Positions 1 to 12,492 of a DNA stretch of 64,000 nt are shown piece after piece. A program made the translations under genes and the position numbers. This DNA comes from Omphiscola glabra (Eukaryota; Mollusca; Gastropoda; Lymnaeidae). The notes beneath the pieces are model-generated. The model was given only the letters and a program-made list of their open reading frames with translations. It was not told the DNA's origin and did not search any database. Each line of letters opens with the position of its first letter. The first letter of the stretch is position 1. The stretch is taken from the NCBI GenBank assembly GCA_964017045.1, contig OZ024804.1, positions 19,640,537 to 19,704,536 of the forward strand, in the 5' to 3' direction.

Positions 1-627
1 CCAAGAAAGTTAAAATAATGACATTGACAAAACTCATACATTATGTAACAGGTCAAATTATTTTATCTTGGATAACATATTGTTTTAGTAAATTAATATG
101 TACCGGAAGTGAAGATGAATGTCAAGGACAGAAGTGAGAGAATGGTTAGGTATTCAACAGTATGGAGATTTGTGTTTTGCTCTTCCAGAATTTCATTCTG
201 TGCCATCTTGTGTAATTGAGTATTATTGTAGTAGTAGCTTGTGTGAGGTATTAAGACAAAGTATTATCTTTCTCCACTATCGGAGACTTTATTATCAGTG
301 TGACTTGTATAAAAAATAGATAAATAAATATAGTGATGATTAAAAACAAGATGTGCTTATATCGTATTTGTGAAGATCGTGTATGTGCCAGTAAAGTGAA
401 TGATTAAATAACACGAATACAATTAACATGGCCCAGGTCAATGTAACCATGTTGTTACACATTAGAAGACAAGAAAACGTCACTGTGGAACGTGAGAAAA
501 AAATCCCACGGACCACATGGCCTTACAACAAAATTCTACACTTTCTTTATTCACGACTTTGAGACGATTTGAATATACCGTCATTAAAAAAGAGCTTAAC
601 TCGACAAAAACTACTTAATACATCACA
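1..627. other. No recognisable gene
   Basis: AT-rich sequence. The only longer open frame (119-319, plus) starts without context, resembles no family I know and has no splice-site support, so I treat it as chance. No RNA gene or repeat is visible. Confidence 0.5.
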
Positions 628-805
628 CTCAGTGGCGTGGCTAGGGTGAGTGCCACTCGGGGCAGACCAAGCAATTTTGCCGCCCCTCCCACGAAAAAAA
701 AACTCTGCCTATTGGCAGTAAGTGACGCTCCTACATATAAGGGGATGAATATAACGCCCGGGGTGGACCATCCCCCGCGGCAATAAAGACCATCCTACGC
801 CCCTG
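628..805. mobile_element. Short MITE-like element with GGCGTGGC/CCTACGCC ends
   Basis: Begins cagtggcgtggctaggg and ends with an approximate inverted match (cctacgcccctg). The same kind of end, CAG.GGCGTAGC with GCTACGCCACTG, bounds the 784-bp hAT-type element at 5,635. It is G/C-rich inside an AT-rich surround, has no coding capacity, and shows no clean target duplication, so it is probably an old non-autonomous copy. Confidence 0.5.
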
Positions 806-1594
806 CTGACAGAGCATAAGTAGCTTAAAGGAAAAATGCTGACCCAGATTTTTTAATTAATAGAGCCTATTAACTTCTAAAAAAAAAGGCAATTAAAAAC
901 AAAACAAAAAACAACAACAAAAAAAAACATGAGCCAATAGATCTAAACCACATTTAAACACTCCCGGACCTGCAAGCCAGCAATGCAAATGCAGTATCAA
1001 ACGCGGGGGAAAAAAAGGGGGGGGGGCAAATAAGACCACAATCATTTCATTAGACTCCATATTTCAATGACACAAAACCCTTTCAATCATGCATTTAATT
1101 GCTAAAAATAAATATTTTGGTACTGATGCATCACACAAATCTAAACAAAATATTACAACACAGCTAATTTGGGAGGAAAAAAGGGGTGGCGGGTTTAACT
1201 GGGTTAGCATTTGATACAGGAGCCCCATTAATAATATTTTTTTTAAAAAACGGGCCCCAAAAAAGTTACGATCTTTTCGGAACCTTTCGACTTCACATGT
1301 TACGAATTATAATTAGTAACACTTGTTCACTATAAGAAATAACACTTGGTCACTATAATAAGTAACAATTGGTCTCTATAAAAATTAGTGATAAAGGCCG
1401 AGGGAGAACAACGTTGTTCTTTTATTTACACGATCTCCTTGACTATGACACTGTGGTCTCAACAACTCAATGCTGATAATGTATAACTCCTTTCTCAACA
1501 CTTAGGAGCGCGGCCACTAACATACCAAAACACACTACTCCCTGTCTTCAGACTACTTCCTTCTCTACCCACAACGAATCCTAAAGCTAAACAC
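806..1594. other. Intergenic, A-rich; three ~27-bp repeats
   Basis: No gene seen. Long A-runs and short G-runs. At about 1,303-1,390 a unit of about 27 bp containing aacacttggtcactata occurs three times with small changes. Confidence 0.5.
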
Positions 1595-1752
1595 CTCGAT
1601 CTAACCCAACGATCTGACCCCCACGATCTAACCCCAGAATCTGATCCCACGATCTGACCCCACGATTTAACCCCACAGATCTGACCCCAGCGATCTGACC
1701 CCTCGATCTGACCCTTCGATCTAACCCCACGATCTGACCCCACGACCTGCAA
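1595..1752. repeat. Minisatellite, ~13-14 bp unit
   Basis: About eleven imperfect copies of gatctgaccccac / gatctaacccca. Frames open on the minus strand across it only because the unit lacks stops there. Confidence 0.85.
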
Positions 1753-2304
1753 CTCACAAATCTCATCTTCTGATTAACAACTTTGCATGCCAATATTCAC
1801 ACCGCTAAATTTAGTTTACAACGACAATAGCAACAGCAGCAACAACAACAACACACAAAAAACAACAGTCTACGCACATCATTCCTGATATAGCTTTCGC
1901 AATACAGAACACACACGTGTCTTCACAGACTGAACGGAATTCCATATCAAACATCACATATTTTTTTTTTAAATGTAAAGATCCAAAATACAGAACTTGA
2001 AAAGCGTAATGTGGAACAAAATTACGACATATTAAAATACGATAATTTAAAAATGTTGTTAGGGGGTGAAACTCTTCTTTTTCAATCTTTTGTTAGCATT
2101 ATATAAATTTATCATTTTGTAAATTGGAATGCAAATAACTGCAATGAAAATATCAATAATTTAGATTTCATTACTTCTGAAACATTTTAACATTCGCTAG
2201 CTAAAATGTTTGTACAAAATGCAATTACAAATGTTGAAAGAGTTGATAGCATGTATTTTTGGGGAATCAGATAGTAACAAAAACAAAAGATGTTTTCAAT
2301 GGAA
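1753..2304. other. Intergenic, no gene seen
   Basis: AT-rich with A-runs and a CAA-rich stretch near 1,825-1,860. No coding or RNA feature recognised. Confidence 0.5.
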
Positions 2305-3175
2305 CGCTCTACCGCACTGCCCACTACCCGCTACCCCACTGCCCACTACCCGCTACCCTCTGCCCCACTGCAAACTACCCACTACCCCTACTCCACTACC
2401 CATTACCACAGTACACCACTGCACACTAACGCACTACCAAATAACCTACTGTCCATTACTCCATACCCACTAACCCTCTACCTCACTACCCATTACCCCA
2501 CTGCCCACTACTCTCTACCCCCCAAACCATATTGCCCACTACCCGACACCATTACCAAAGTACACCACTGCCCACTACCCACAAACACACTACCCATTAC
2601 CCAACTTCCCATTATCCCACCACTCACTACCCCCTACCCTACTAAACACTACCCACGTCCCCCTAACCACTACAAACTAATAACTATCCCACTACCCATT
2701 ACACCAACACCCACTACCCAACCATTCTTTACCCCATTACACTTTTACCCCAACTACCCACCACCCATTACACTTTTACCCCAACTACCCACCACCCATT
2801 ACACTTTTACCCCAACTACCCACCACCCATGACACTTTTACCCCAACTACCCACCACCCATTACACTTTTACCCCAACTCACCCACCACCCATTACACTT
2901 TTACCCCAACTACCCACCACCCATGACACTTTTACCCCAACTACCCACCACCCATGACACTTTTACCCCAACTACCCACCACCCATGACACTTTTACCCC
3001 AACTACCCACCACCCATGACACTTTTACCCCAACTACCCACCACCCATGACACTTTTACCCCAACTACCCACCACCCATGACACTTTTACCCCAACTACC
3101 CACCACCCATGACACTTTTACCCCAACTACCCACCACCCATGACACTTTTACCCCAACTACCCACCACCCATTAA
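2305..3175. repeat. C-rich minisatellite grading into a 31-bp array
   Basis: From 2,305 to about 2,735 a degenerate 9-12 bp unit (cccactaccc) predominates. From about 2,735 to 3,175 it becomes a regular 31-bp unit (core cacccatgacacttttacc), about 14 near-identical copies. The change from diverged to homogeneous copies suggests recent expansion at the right-hand side. One strand is almost free of G. The overlapping plus-strand frames are Thr/Pro/Tyr repeats and not a believable protein. Confidence 0.9.
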
Positions 3176-4261
3176 CCCAAACTCGTACTCTCTCAACCCT
3201 CATTATTTTTTTATTATTTTTTTAAATTAGAGCGCATTTAGATACGTTAGAGTCAAGACCATTATGTGCCCGTATCTAGACCAGGACTGGGTCCTGATAA
3301 GACACTTCTCCACGTGATCTGTATCTTTAAAAATAAATATGTTTGCTTACGTAAATGGTGATAATTTATTGTAATTAATGTCGAGGTGGAAGGGGAGCGC
3401 ATGAACAAACAAACACAGTTTAACAATGCCCCAGCCCTTTACGAGTGCAATTTAAAGAGAAAAATAAAACAGAATAAATTTGGATAACAAACACAGACAG
3501 ATCCAACGGAATCCCAGCAGGTTGTATAAGACAATGTGTTTAATGGCATTCGTGACAGTTTACATGTGTGGTCATGTCTTGATGGCACAACTTGGTATAT
3601 ATGACACGATTTAAGATATTAGATCGAGAAAGCAGTGAATAGGGCCATCAAAGCTAACAGTATTAGGTTTTCAAAGCGAAGTGCATTTATTATCGGTTGT
3701 TGTGACACACAGAACAATGAAATCCTATTTCCGTTGGTATAACGTCTTTCTATAATCATTTAGGCCTAGGAGATCTAACCCTCCCCAACTCTTTTTATAT
3801 TATTCCTAAGAGAACTGATATGATTAAAAATGTATTACACATATAAACATTTTAGCCCTAATGAATACATAAAAAAGACCTTTCTTTTTCTTTAAATGGG
3901 AAAGAAAAAAAGTAGATTAAAGTGTACAAATATAAATGGATGTGTTCTTCCGAAAATGTGAGCCCTCCACAAATATATGTTATATGATTATGTCCTGTTG
4001 GTAATTAGCATAAAGCATTAATCCTAAAGAGGAATTTCGACCAATTTAACCCCCTCCCCCCTAGGTACGCTAACTGGTGATACCAACTACTTAAAATGTG
4101 GTTTTAATAAACACACATGCCACCCTTCGCACCCCCCCCCCTCCAAGAAAAAAAGAAAAAACCACGCACAAAAAAACGTAAATTTATGCAGTCACGATTC
4201 CCGAGCAACAAAAAAAAATTGAACGTGTTTAATTAAAACAAAAAAATCTAAATGTACTCAT
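3176..4261. other. Intergenic, no gene seen
   Basis: AT-rich sequence with homopolymer runs. No splice-supported exon, transposon end or RNA gene recognised on either strand. Confidence 0.5.
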
Positions 4262-4905
4262 AAAATATCCGACCAGGACGCTACACTAAGGAACAAGACG
4301 CCACACTAAGGACCTGGACGCAACACTAAGGACCTGGACGCAACACTAAGGACCTGGACGCCACACTAAGGACCATGACGCAACACTAAGGACCAGGGCA
4401 CGAACAAAGGACCAGGACGCCATACAAAGGACAAGGATGCCACACTAAGAGCCTGGACGCCACCCTAAGGACAAGGACGCCAGACAAAGGACCATGACGC
4501 CACACTAAGGACCTGGACGCCACAATAAGGACAAGGACGCCACACAAAAAATCATTGCGCCACTTTAAGGACCCGGACGCAACACTAATGATCAGGACGC
4601 TACACAAAGGATCAGGAATCCATACAAAGGACCAGGACGCCACACTAAGGACCTGGACGCCACACTAAGGACAAGAACACCACACAAAGGACCATGACGC
4701 CACACTAAGGATCTGGGCGCCACACTAAGGACAAGGACGCCACACAGACGACCATGACGCCTCATTAAGGACCTGGACGCAACACTAATGACCAGGACGC
4801 CACACAAAGGACCAGGACTCCACACTAGGGACAAGAACGCCACCCAAATGACCAGGACGACATACAAAGGACCAGGACCCCACACAAAGGACCAGGGCGG
4901 TAAGA
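4262..4905. repeat. 20-bp minisatellite
   Basis: About 32 copies of gacgccacactaaggacctg with recurring variants (aaggaccag, aaggacaag). The minus-strand frames across it translate to Trp/Val/Leu/Ser repeats and are by-products of the array. Confidence 0.92.
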
Positions 4906-5149
4906 TGTGTCATTGAAACAAAAGAAAAGGTTCTTACAGAAACCCACAAAACATGACGGTACTAACGGCTTATTATGAGAGTGATAACTGACGTCATGCA
5001 ATATTTTTTGTCTGTGAACAGACAATGTCCAGAGGGGCCATTCACTGTTATTCAATGCATTGTGTCGAGAGAATGTCCTTGTCTCTCATTGAAATATATC
5101 GTGTTTGGACAATGAGCTCCTACTTATGTCATAAACATATACCTGATAA

Positions 5150-5460
5150 TAAGCCCATAAGCCTAGTTTGTCAGCCATACACGTGAGGATATGTACATAA
5201 GCCTATTTATGTCAGGCATACACCTGAGAATAAGTTCATATGTCTTGTTATGTGAGGCATACACCTGAGAATAAGATCATATGTCTTGTTATGTGAGGCA
5301 TACACCTGAGAATAAGTTCATATGTCTTGTTATGTGAGGCATACACGTGAGAATAAGTATATAAGCCTAGTTATGTCGGACACACATTCTATTATGTCAG
5401 GCATACACCTGAGAATAAGTATATAAGCCTAGTTATGTCAAGCATAGATGTGAGCACAGT
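5150..5460. repeat. ~41-bp tandem repeat
   Basis: Six to seven copies of a unit containing catacacctgagaataag followed by catatgtcttgttatgtgag. The middle three copies are nearly identical. Confidence 0.85.
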
Positions 5461-5634
5461 TTGGCTGCATCTAACTGGCACGCATATCATGGCATGATGG
5501 TGAACATCTGTGGTCTGTGGAGTACCTTGGTTCCCAAAAGGTTGCAGTCAATATTTCAATCGTGTTGTTTTGTAATTAGTGGGTGGGATTCCAATATTAT
5601 ATCAAACTGTTCACTACCTCATCGACAAACAGAC

Positions 5635-6418
5635 CAGAGGCGTAGCAAGTGGGGTACTGGGGATACATATGTTCCCGGGCGCCAAGGTGCAGGGGCGCCA
5701 AATTGAGGCTTACAACGTTAGATTATAATAAATAAACAATGGTAATAAAACGGTCACAAGATCGATGCAGCGGCTCAGCAAACGTGTCATCTGATCACCT
5801 ACTTATTTTGTCGCATTTGCGCACTTAATTTGAACAGGATCGTCTCGGTGATCCTGCTCTTCTTAGTGTTGGAAGAGGAACATTGGAAAAAAAGAAGATT
5901 TTGATTGCGTAATTGACCAGTTTGCGTCAGTAAAAATCAAGAAAAATAAATCTTTTGTAGACTACGTTTACCAGTCTACGACAATGACTGAGTGGGACAT
6001 GTGACTGAGTGGAACATGTGACTGAGTGGGACATGTGACTGAGTGGGTCATGTGACTGAGTGGGTCATGTGACTGAGTGGGTCATGTGACTGAGTGGGAC
6101 ATGTGAGTGAGTGGGTCATGTGACTGATTGGGACATGTGACTGAGTGGGTCATGTGACTGAGTGGGTCATGTGACTGAGTGGGTCATGTGACTGAGTGGG
6201 TCATGTGACTGAGTGGGACATGTGACTGAGTGGGTCATGTGACTGAGTGGGTCATGTGACTGAGTGGGACATGTACTATAATTTCTCACAATGTTTTATT
6301 AACATTGTAGTAGTTTTTCAATGTTATAGAAAAATGTGATTTAATGTGGGAGGGGGGCAATGAAGGCGCCAATTGTATAGTGCGTCTCCAGGCGCAAAAT
6401 ACAATAGCTACGCCACTG
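5635..6418. mobile_element. Non-autonomous hAT-type transposon with 8-bp TSD
   Basis: The left end is cagaggcgtagc and the right end is gctacgccactg, imperfect terminal inverted repeats. It is flanked by an exact 8-bp direct repeat, aaacagac, at 5,627-5,634 and 6,419-6,426. TIRs starting CAG with 8-bp target duplications are the known signature of hAT transposons. It contains no transposase frame. Most of the interior is a 17-bp minisatellite (5,988-6,270), so the array either moved with the element or grew inside it. Confidence 0.8.
5988..6270. repeat. 17-bp minisatellite inside the hAT element
   Basis: About 16-17 copies of gactgagtgggtcatgt, with variants gtgggaca and one gtgagtga. The copies are very homogeneous compared with the flanking element. 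Confidence 0.93.
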
Positions 6419-6704
6419 AAACAGACACTACGATATACCGAATGATAGTTTGTGATTTCATACTTACATAAGAACAATAAACGAGGCGCACACTGACATA
6501 AGCGTTACAAAATATCATTGGCATATGTTTTAAACTTTTATTGAAGTAGTAGAAAATCAATAAATCTTAAAAACACAGATGTGTCATACACAATTTCCTT
6601 CGGGTCTAAACGAATAATAGTGCGATTCATTACTGTACGAAGTTGCGCAGATGAAAATTTGGAAAAAAAATGAAGTAAGAAATGGGAAAGTACAGCCAAC
6701 TCAA

Positions 6705-6915
6705 GTACCCTGATTGTAATTGCCAAGTACCCTAATTGTAATAGCCAAGTATCCTGATTGTAATAGCCAAGTATCCTGATTGTAATTGCCAAGTACCCTG
6801 ATTGTAATAGGCAAGCATCCTGATTGCAATTGCCAAGTACCCTGATTGTAATTGCCAAGTACCCTGATTGTAATTGCCAAGTACCCTGATTGTAATTGCC
6901 AAGTACCCTGATTTT
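6705..6915. repeat. 22-bp minisatellite
   Basis: About ten copies of accctgattgtaattgccaa plus two bases; left copies vary (attgtaatag, tatcctg), right copies are identical. Confidence 0.9.
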
Positions 6916-7589
6916 AATTGCGACTTTAAATTCTCCCCGGGTAGCTGTCAATATTTATTGAAACGAAGCGACCAAAACCGCACGAGTGGCCCACAGGGTC
7001 ATCACTATGCCACCATCAAAGTTATCTCTGTCGGTTGTCGAAGCTATAACATGATCACTCCGATGTGTCAATCAATTCGAGAATAAATGTTGATAATAAT
7101 AACATGTTTTAATTATTAAAAAATAACATTAATCTGACAATATACAACAAGGGATGTGGCCGTCCATTTCTTGTATTGAAAAAAAAAGAGTTAAGCAAGT
7201 ACACTAACACACAAAAATACAAACACACAAACACCCACACACAAACATATAAACATGCACGCACGGGAGTTTGACGTAGGCAACGACACACGCACACTAA
7301 ACGGAATGACCTTGGAACACGCCGTGTATGTCTTTATCCGTGTCTAAACTTGACGGCCCGCTGTGGGTGGGGTGCGGGGGCTGGGGGCAACAGCGTGGGA
7401 TGGGAAGGTTGGGACTTAATGATGTGGGGTGGCCCCTAATCCGTGGTAAGGGAGCATGCAGAGCTACCTTACTACGGAATAAGATGTTTGGCTTTGCCGA
7501 ACAAGGTAAATACGTCACAAATGACGTCACACCCACACAGATCTATACACAAATGAAAAATTTAGAAAAATGTTTTCAGTGCTCGGCAA

Positions 7590-7795
7590 AACCCATTGGT
7601 CAAAAGAGCCAAAAATCAGCAGCAGGGCGATTAAAAAAAAAATTCAAGAGCCAAATTTCTTTTCAAGAACCTGTCAAGAACCATGTTTTTCGTTGTCAAA
7701 CCCGATGTGTGCCCGACTGGCCGAGCCACACTCAGGTCTCCAAAGAGCCAGATGCGGCTCGCGTGCCGTGGTTATCCGACCGCAGGGCTAAACAT
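7590..7795. mobile_element. hAT-derived MITE, copy 1
   Basis: Contains attggtcaaaagagcc near the left and agatgcggctcgcgtgccg near the right, with CGCAGGG at the end. The interior matches 52,068-52,235 (shared gagccaaatttc..ttcaagaacctgtc). CAGTGGTC-type termini and GCGGCTCGCG cores occur in hAT-derived elements of many animals. No transposase. The overlapping plus-strand frames are incidental. Confidence 0.6.
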
Positions 7796-8436
7796 ATATT
7801 ATGTTAAGATAACTAGCGATGTTCAGTTATTCTCACAATTTGTGAAAACATAAAAACACTGACTATTACCACGACGGAACATTTCAGGACATATTTTATG
7901 GTCATGGGGAAAAAAATTAGAAAACATGGATGCCACAGATGTTATTGTTTTCGAGGGGTGGGGGGGAGGGAGGTGAAGAGTTCGCTATATAATTATACTG
8001 TTGTTTTTTGTCCTTCGCACGCAAAGGTGACCAAGGCTGAGGTCGACCGTGAGTACGCAGGTTGCTCGTCAATCCTCTTTGCGTCTGGAAGGGTAGTCCG
8101 CATGCGGTCACTCACAAAACGACTACTACGGAGTTTTCGAAAAGCGTTTTTTGTTCTGTTTAGGAAAGTATTTTGTCCATATCATTATGTATGGCTATTA
8201 AGCGTGAACGGGTGCTGTCTATATATGGGAATTTTTTCACTGGAGAGTATGCCCTGCTCAAGAATTGTTACATTCTTTGTATGATATTCCTAAAGCTTGC
8301 TGGTGCAAATTGTCTGCCCTTTTTAGATTGATAGTGTCGCCGTTGTTGTCGCAGTCTCCTATAATAAATAGTCTTCAAACTGTCAGGTATCGGATAGTAA
8401 TGACTTCATTAATCGTTGAGAAAAACATCAGCCAGC
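7796..8436. other. Intergenic, no gene seen
   Basis: An open plus-strand frame (7,898-8,284) has no recognisable domain, splice support or paralogue in the window. I regard it as unproven. Confidence 0.4.
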
Positions 8437-8910
8437 ATGGCTTAGTACAGCCATCATGGCTTAGTACAGCCATAATGGCTTAGTACAGCCAGCATGGCTT
8501 AGTACAGCCATAATGGCTTAGTACAGCCAGCATGGCATAAGACAGCCTGCATGACTTAGTACGGCCAGCATGGCTTAGTACAGCCAGCGTGGCTTAGTAC
8601 ACCCAGCGTGGCTTAGTATATCATGCTTAAAAGTGTTAATGTTAAGAAAAGCATCAGATAGCTTGGATAAGTACAGTCAGCATTGCTTAGTACAGCCAGC
8701 AAGGCTTAGTACAGCCAGCACGGCTTAGTACATCCAGCATTGCTTAGTACAGCCAGGACGGCTTAGTACAGCCAGCACGGCTTAGTACAGCCAGCACGGC
8801 TTAGTACATTCAGAATGGCTTAGTACATTCAGAATGGCTTAGTACAGCCAGCATGGCTTAGTACAGCCAGCCTGGCTTAGTACAGCCAGCCTGGCTTAGT
8901 ATACCATGCT
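8437..8910. repeat. 19-bp minisatellite in two blocks
   Basis: Unit ggcttagtacagccagcat, about 10 copies at 8,437-8,622 and about 12 at 8,675-8,900. Each block ends in the same non-repeat tail (catgcttaaaagtgttaa), so the array plus tail was duplicated as a whole. Confidence 0.92.
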
Positions 8911-9559
8911 TAAAAGTGTTAAAGCTTGAAATCTGCTTTGTTTAATGATATTAATTACAAGAAAATTATCAACTCTTCTCCAGAATCCAGCTCCCTGGTC
9001 GAACGTCACCATTAATTTCCACAGATAATCTCCACTGAGTCGGATGCCTTGGCCACAGCAACAAAGGTAATGAACAGCTGAACTTTTGCTCTTGGTCTGG
9101 TTTCTGGAGCTGGCGTGTATATCATTTCAGCTGTGCCCCCCATTATGAACGGAATCCACATTGGTTTTCAGGAAGTAGTCATTTGTTCACGCAAAACACT
9201 TTACTATAATTCGTATGCATCACAAATTAGTATCTCAGTCTCTACTGCTCCCTAAACACAGAACGCCATCTCATCCCTCCTTCTACAACAAGGAATGGTA
9301 AACCAGTTTTGTGCAGAGGGCCATCTAGAAATTATTATTATTATTATTTTGACGGGTAGTGTGATAATTTACTTTGAATCTAGAGTTTATGCTAACAAAT
9401 ACTATGAATTATATACATAAAAATGATTAGTAATCATAATAAATTCAAGTAGAACAAAAAGAATTAATTTGATGTTTTATTAAAAATAATGAAAATAATT
9501 GTAATAATATAACTAGTTACTAGCTAATAGTGCTGATAGTACTAATATAGATGCCAAGT
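8911..9559. other. Intergenic, no gene seen
   Basis: Contains an ATT microsatellite near 9,336. A 49-codon minus-strand frame at about 9,036-9,182 is open but matches nothing I know. Confidence 0.4.
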
Positions 9560-9645
9560 TCCCATAAGGTCTGGAAAGCCGCATTAAACATTTCAGCGGG
9601 CCGCATTTGGTCCGCGGGCCGCTTGTTGCCCACACTTGCTCTACC
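9560..9645. mobile_element. hAT transposon terminal fragment
   Basis: G/C-rich block with gggccgcatttggtccgcgg and ttgcccacacttgctcta, a pattern typical of one end of hAT elements in many animals. No second end is seen, so it is probably a solo remnant. Confidence 0.45.
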
Positions 9646-9985
9646 AAACCCTCAGCCATCACCTCACACCACCCATATCATATCATCCCAATCTCCTCCA
9701 AGCCTCTCATTAACACGACCCCATCCCTCTCTTTCATCGTTCTCTTTCTTCAACCGTCCGCTAAACCCACTGTCCCGTCCCTCATCAACTAAGATGTTAG
9801 TGGTTCTCACTCCGTCACTTCTATGACACAACATGTTTACCTGCATGATAGGTATATTACACAACCATGTACTAGCTGATATGTAGTCCCGTAGGGAATT
9901 ATTTTGCTGCTTGATTTATATACCTAACCATACAATCTCCCCATTCCTCTGTTCCTCCACTTGCTTCTGATAATTTACCATCTAA
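9646..9985. other. Pyrimidine-rich low-complexity sequence
   Basis: C/T-rich on the plus strand (runs of ccatc, tctcc). Frames across it have low-complexity Pro/Ser/His composition and no domain. Confidence 0.5.
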
Positions 9986-9986
9986 C

Positions 9987-10182
9987 GTAGTGGGTCTCAA
10001 GCGTACTAATGCCGCGACCCTGTTTTACAGTTCCTCATGTTGTGGTGATCCAAAATCATAAAATTATTTTCGTTGCTATTTCATAAATATGTGTTTTCCG
10101 ATGGTCTTTGGTGACTTCTGTGTAACGATCGTTCGTCCCCATCCCCCAAAAGGGTTCACGACCCACTGGCTGAGAACCGCTA
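9987..10182 (-). mobile_element. hAT-type MITE, family 2, copy 1
   Basis: About 195 bp. Read on the minus strand it begins agcggttctcagccagtgg and ends gcttgagacccactac. The interior (ccaaagaccatcggaaaaca, caacgaaaataattttatg, gggtcgcggcat) is clearly repeated in the opposite orientation at 15,348-15,535. Non-coding. Confidence 0.75.
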
Positions 10183-11369
10183 ATATAACGCCTTAATCAA
10201 TTTCATCTAACGTTTACATACATCACCCTTTGTATTGGATCCTTACATACCACCCCTTCAGCATCTTAATGTCACGCCAAAACCGAAGACATCTCCACAC
10301 TACCACTTTCTTCTTAACTGTATCGGCACTATCACACGCATTGACCTCGGAACTATTTCCAAACGTGCTTTTTACCTACTTGACTCAAACTTAACTCTTC
10401 TACGTCATCCACACAGCCATCTCAAATTTCCCTACACATTAAGTAATAGCCCATTCCCAGTGATTTAACATCTTTTTGGTCTGACGCTGCACCTGAGCGT
10501 CTAAAAACGTTTAATGTCAACCCCAGCGCGCCGACCACGGACGGAAACCCCCCCCCCCCCCACCCCGGGCAACAAATGGAAAATCCTTAAAATGCCTTTA
10601 CTTCAACACAGATACTGAGAAAGCTACATTGTGGTCTCGGAAAATTAAAGATGTTTTTTTTTTTTTAAATTTCAAATATATTTCATTTGGCTTGTTTTAC
10701 ATCGCTCGCTGAAGAAAGCATGAAGCCGAAAGGTCGTTATAATTTTGCTGTCTCTCTTTTCAGGCATAAACACATATATTTTTTCCCCTGTTTATAAAAA
10801 AACAACAACAACATCATTTTGTTTTCATGTTGTTGTAAGTCGAGTTTGCATTTTAATTTCACGCGCTGATTAATGCGTGTTATTCAACATTGTATGAGAT
10901 CCAACTAACAAGAAATGAAATATATTTATTTGTATTGCTATCAATAGTTATATTTGCATTGTTATAAATAAATATATTCGTATTACTAAAAATATGTTTG
11001 TATTGCTAGTAATAAACATATATTTTTGGCTATTATTAACTAAATATGTATTGCTAATTAGGCGTTGAACCACAAGGTAGTAGTTTAATTTTTTATTTTT
11101 TTTTTAAAATCTGATTATTATCTATTATTCTATAAAAAAAAAGGTATGTATAATAACACATACCAAAAGAAATCAGGGGTATTGAAATTGTATGTGGCTA
11201 GGTTTTTTCTTTTCGTAGGAACGCAAATCAAAAGCACATCACACAATCTGGTAAAGTTACAGACATGAAAATTGAGATTTTGATTGAAATGCAGCAAGGG
11301 AAGTAAACAAAATACACTTGGCAATAAATTGTTTTGACATCAATATTTATCTTTTTCTAGAATGTATTT
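10183..11369. other. Intergenic or intronic, no gene seen
   Basis: AT-rich with a poly-C run near 10,549 and short direct repeats (tttgtattgcta) near 10,930-11,050. The plus-strand frame at 10,235-10,468 has no domain. Confidence 0.45.
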
Positions 11370-12240
11370 TTATATATGTCCAATAAGCGCTCCTATACAA
11401 TTCAACCGGTTGCAATGAAACTTGTTGTCCGCACACCCCGATTTTGTTCTGAATTATTACAACCATTTTACAATATTGAGTTTTGGACCGTGGGCCCTAA
11501 ATTCGCTTTCAAAATATGACCTATGTAAATATAATTTTCGTAAGCGTTCCTATACCATTCCTCTGAAAGCGATAAAACTTTGATGAGTTGTTGTTTGTAC
11601 ACTCGTAAAGGTTTCTGAATTAGTACACCAATGAAAAATATTCCGTTTGAGTGCCGGGGCCCTAAATTCGTTTTTTTTTCTAATGTAAGCTATATACATA
11701 TAATTTAAAACAGAGGTAACGCATGGCTGGTTAGAATTTAATCAAATACAAACAGTGACATGTCATGTGGTGTGTGATACATTAGGTACGTTTCTGAATT
11801 AGTACAACCAATCTACAATATTCCAGTAGGGGCCGGCGGCCCCTAATTCGTTTTTCGGCTTATACTAGCTATGTTAATATAATTTCCGTATACTTTCCTA
11901 TATCATTTATCCAATGCCGATTCAATTTTGGTGAGTTGATGTATGTGCGCATACCAGCAAAGGTTTCTAAATTAGAAACATCATTTTACAATTTTCAGTT
12001 TTGGGCTAGGGGCCCTATATTCCTTTTATTCTAATATGAGCTATAAAAGTGTAAGTTCCGTATGTCTTCCTAAACCATTCATCCGATTGCGATCAAACTT
12101 AATGGAGTTGTAGTGCGCCGGCCCGAAAAGGTTTTTGAATCTTTTGGAACTTTAAAAATATTCTGTTTTTGGCCAGCACCCAAAACTCGCTTTTTCATAT
12201 ATGAGCTAAATAAATATAATTTCTAACAGACCAAGTGCAT
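11370..12240. repeat. Diverged ~170-bp satellite, five units
   Basis: Landmarks such as gggccctaaattcg recur at about 11,491, 11,657, 11,838, 12,009 and 12,171 (spacing 165-181 bp). Each is followed by atgagctatataaatataat-like sequence, then cctataccattc, then tgagttgttg and aaaggtttctgaattag. Copies are much more diverged than any minisatellite in the window, so this is an old array. Confidence 0.8.
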
Positions 12241-12436
12241 GGGTGGGTCAATTGCTATAGGTGTGTGGACTAAATGTTAAAAATCCTTGCTTCTCACATG
12301 GACCACTGTATGGAACACTGTATGAACCACTGTATATGGCCTGATCACGCGTATAAACCCCTTCTAATTTATTCTTGTACAAGATATACGAAAAAAAACT
12401 GTCAATATAAAAAATAACTTTAAAAAACATACTTAC

Positions 12437-12492
12437 AAAACAAACACGTTCTTTCTTACAGTGGCATTGTAACGCATGCCAGGTACTCGCTA
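12437..12492 (-). CDS. Putative exon 3 of the secreted Ig-like gene (Cys-rich linker)
   Basis: 56-nt candidate exon. The acceptor is tagtttag at 12,493-12,500 and the donor is gtaagtatg from 12,436. It starts in phase 1, matching the phase-1 end of the Ig-like exon at 14,426, and leaves in phase 0. The translation runs VASTWHALQCHCKKERVCF with three cysteines. Support is the donor, the matching phase and the Cys-rich content; the pyrimidine tract is weak. If real, it would be a linker between the Ig-like domain and whatever follows. No downstream exon was found with confidence. Confidence 0.4.

Noticed and set aside
2290..2832. 180-codon Thr/Pro/Tyr-rich frame
   Set aside because: Low-complexity translation of the C-rich minisatellite; no start context or flanking coding sequence.
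9036..9182. 49-codon minus-strand frame (M-W-I-P-F-I-M-G-G...)
   Set aside because: Protein-like composition but preceded by an in-frame stop, with no convincing splice sites and no known family.
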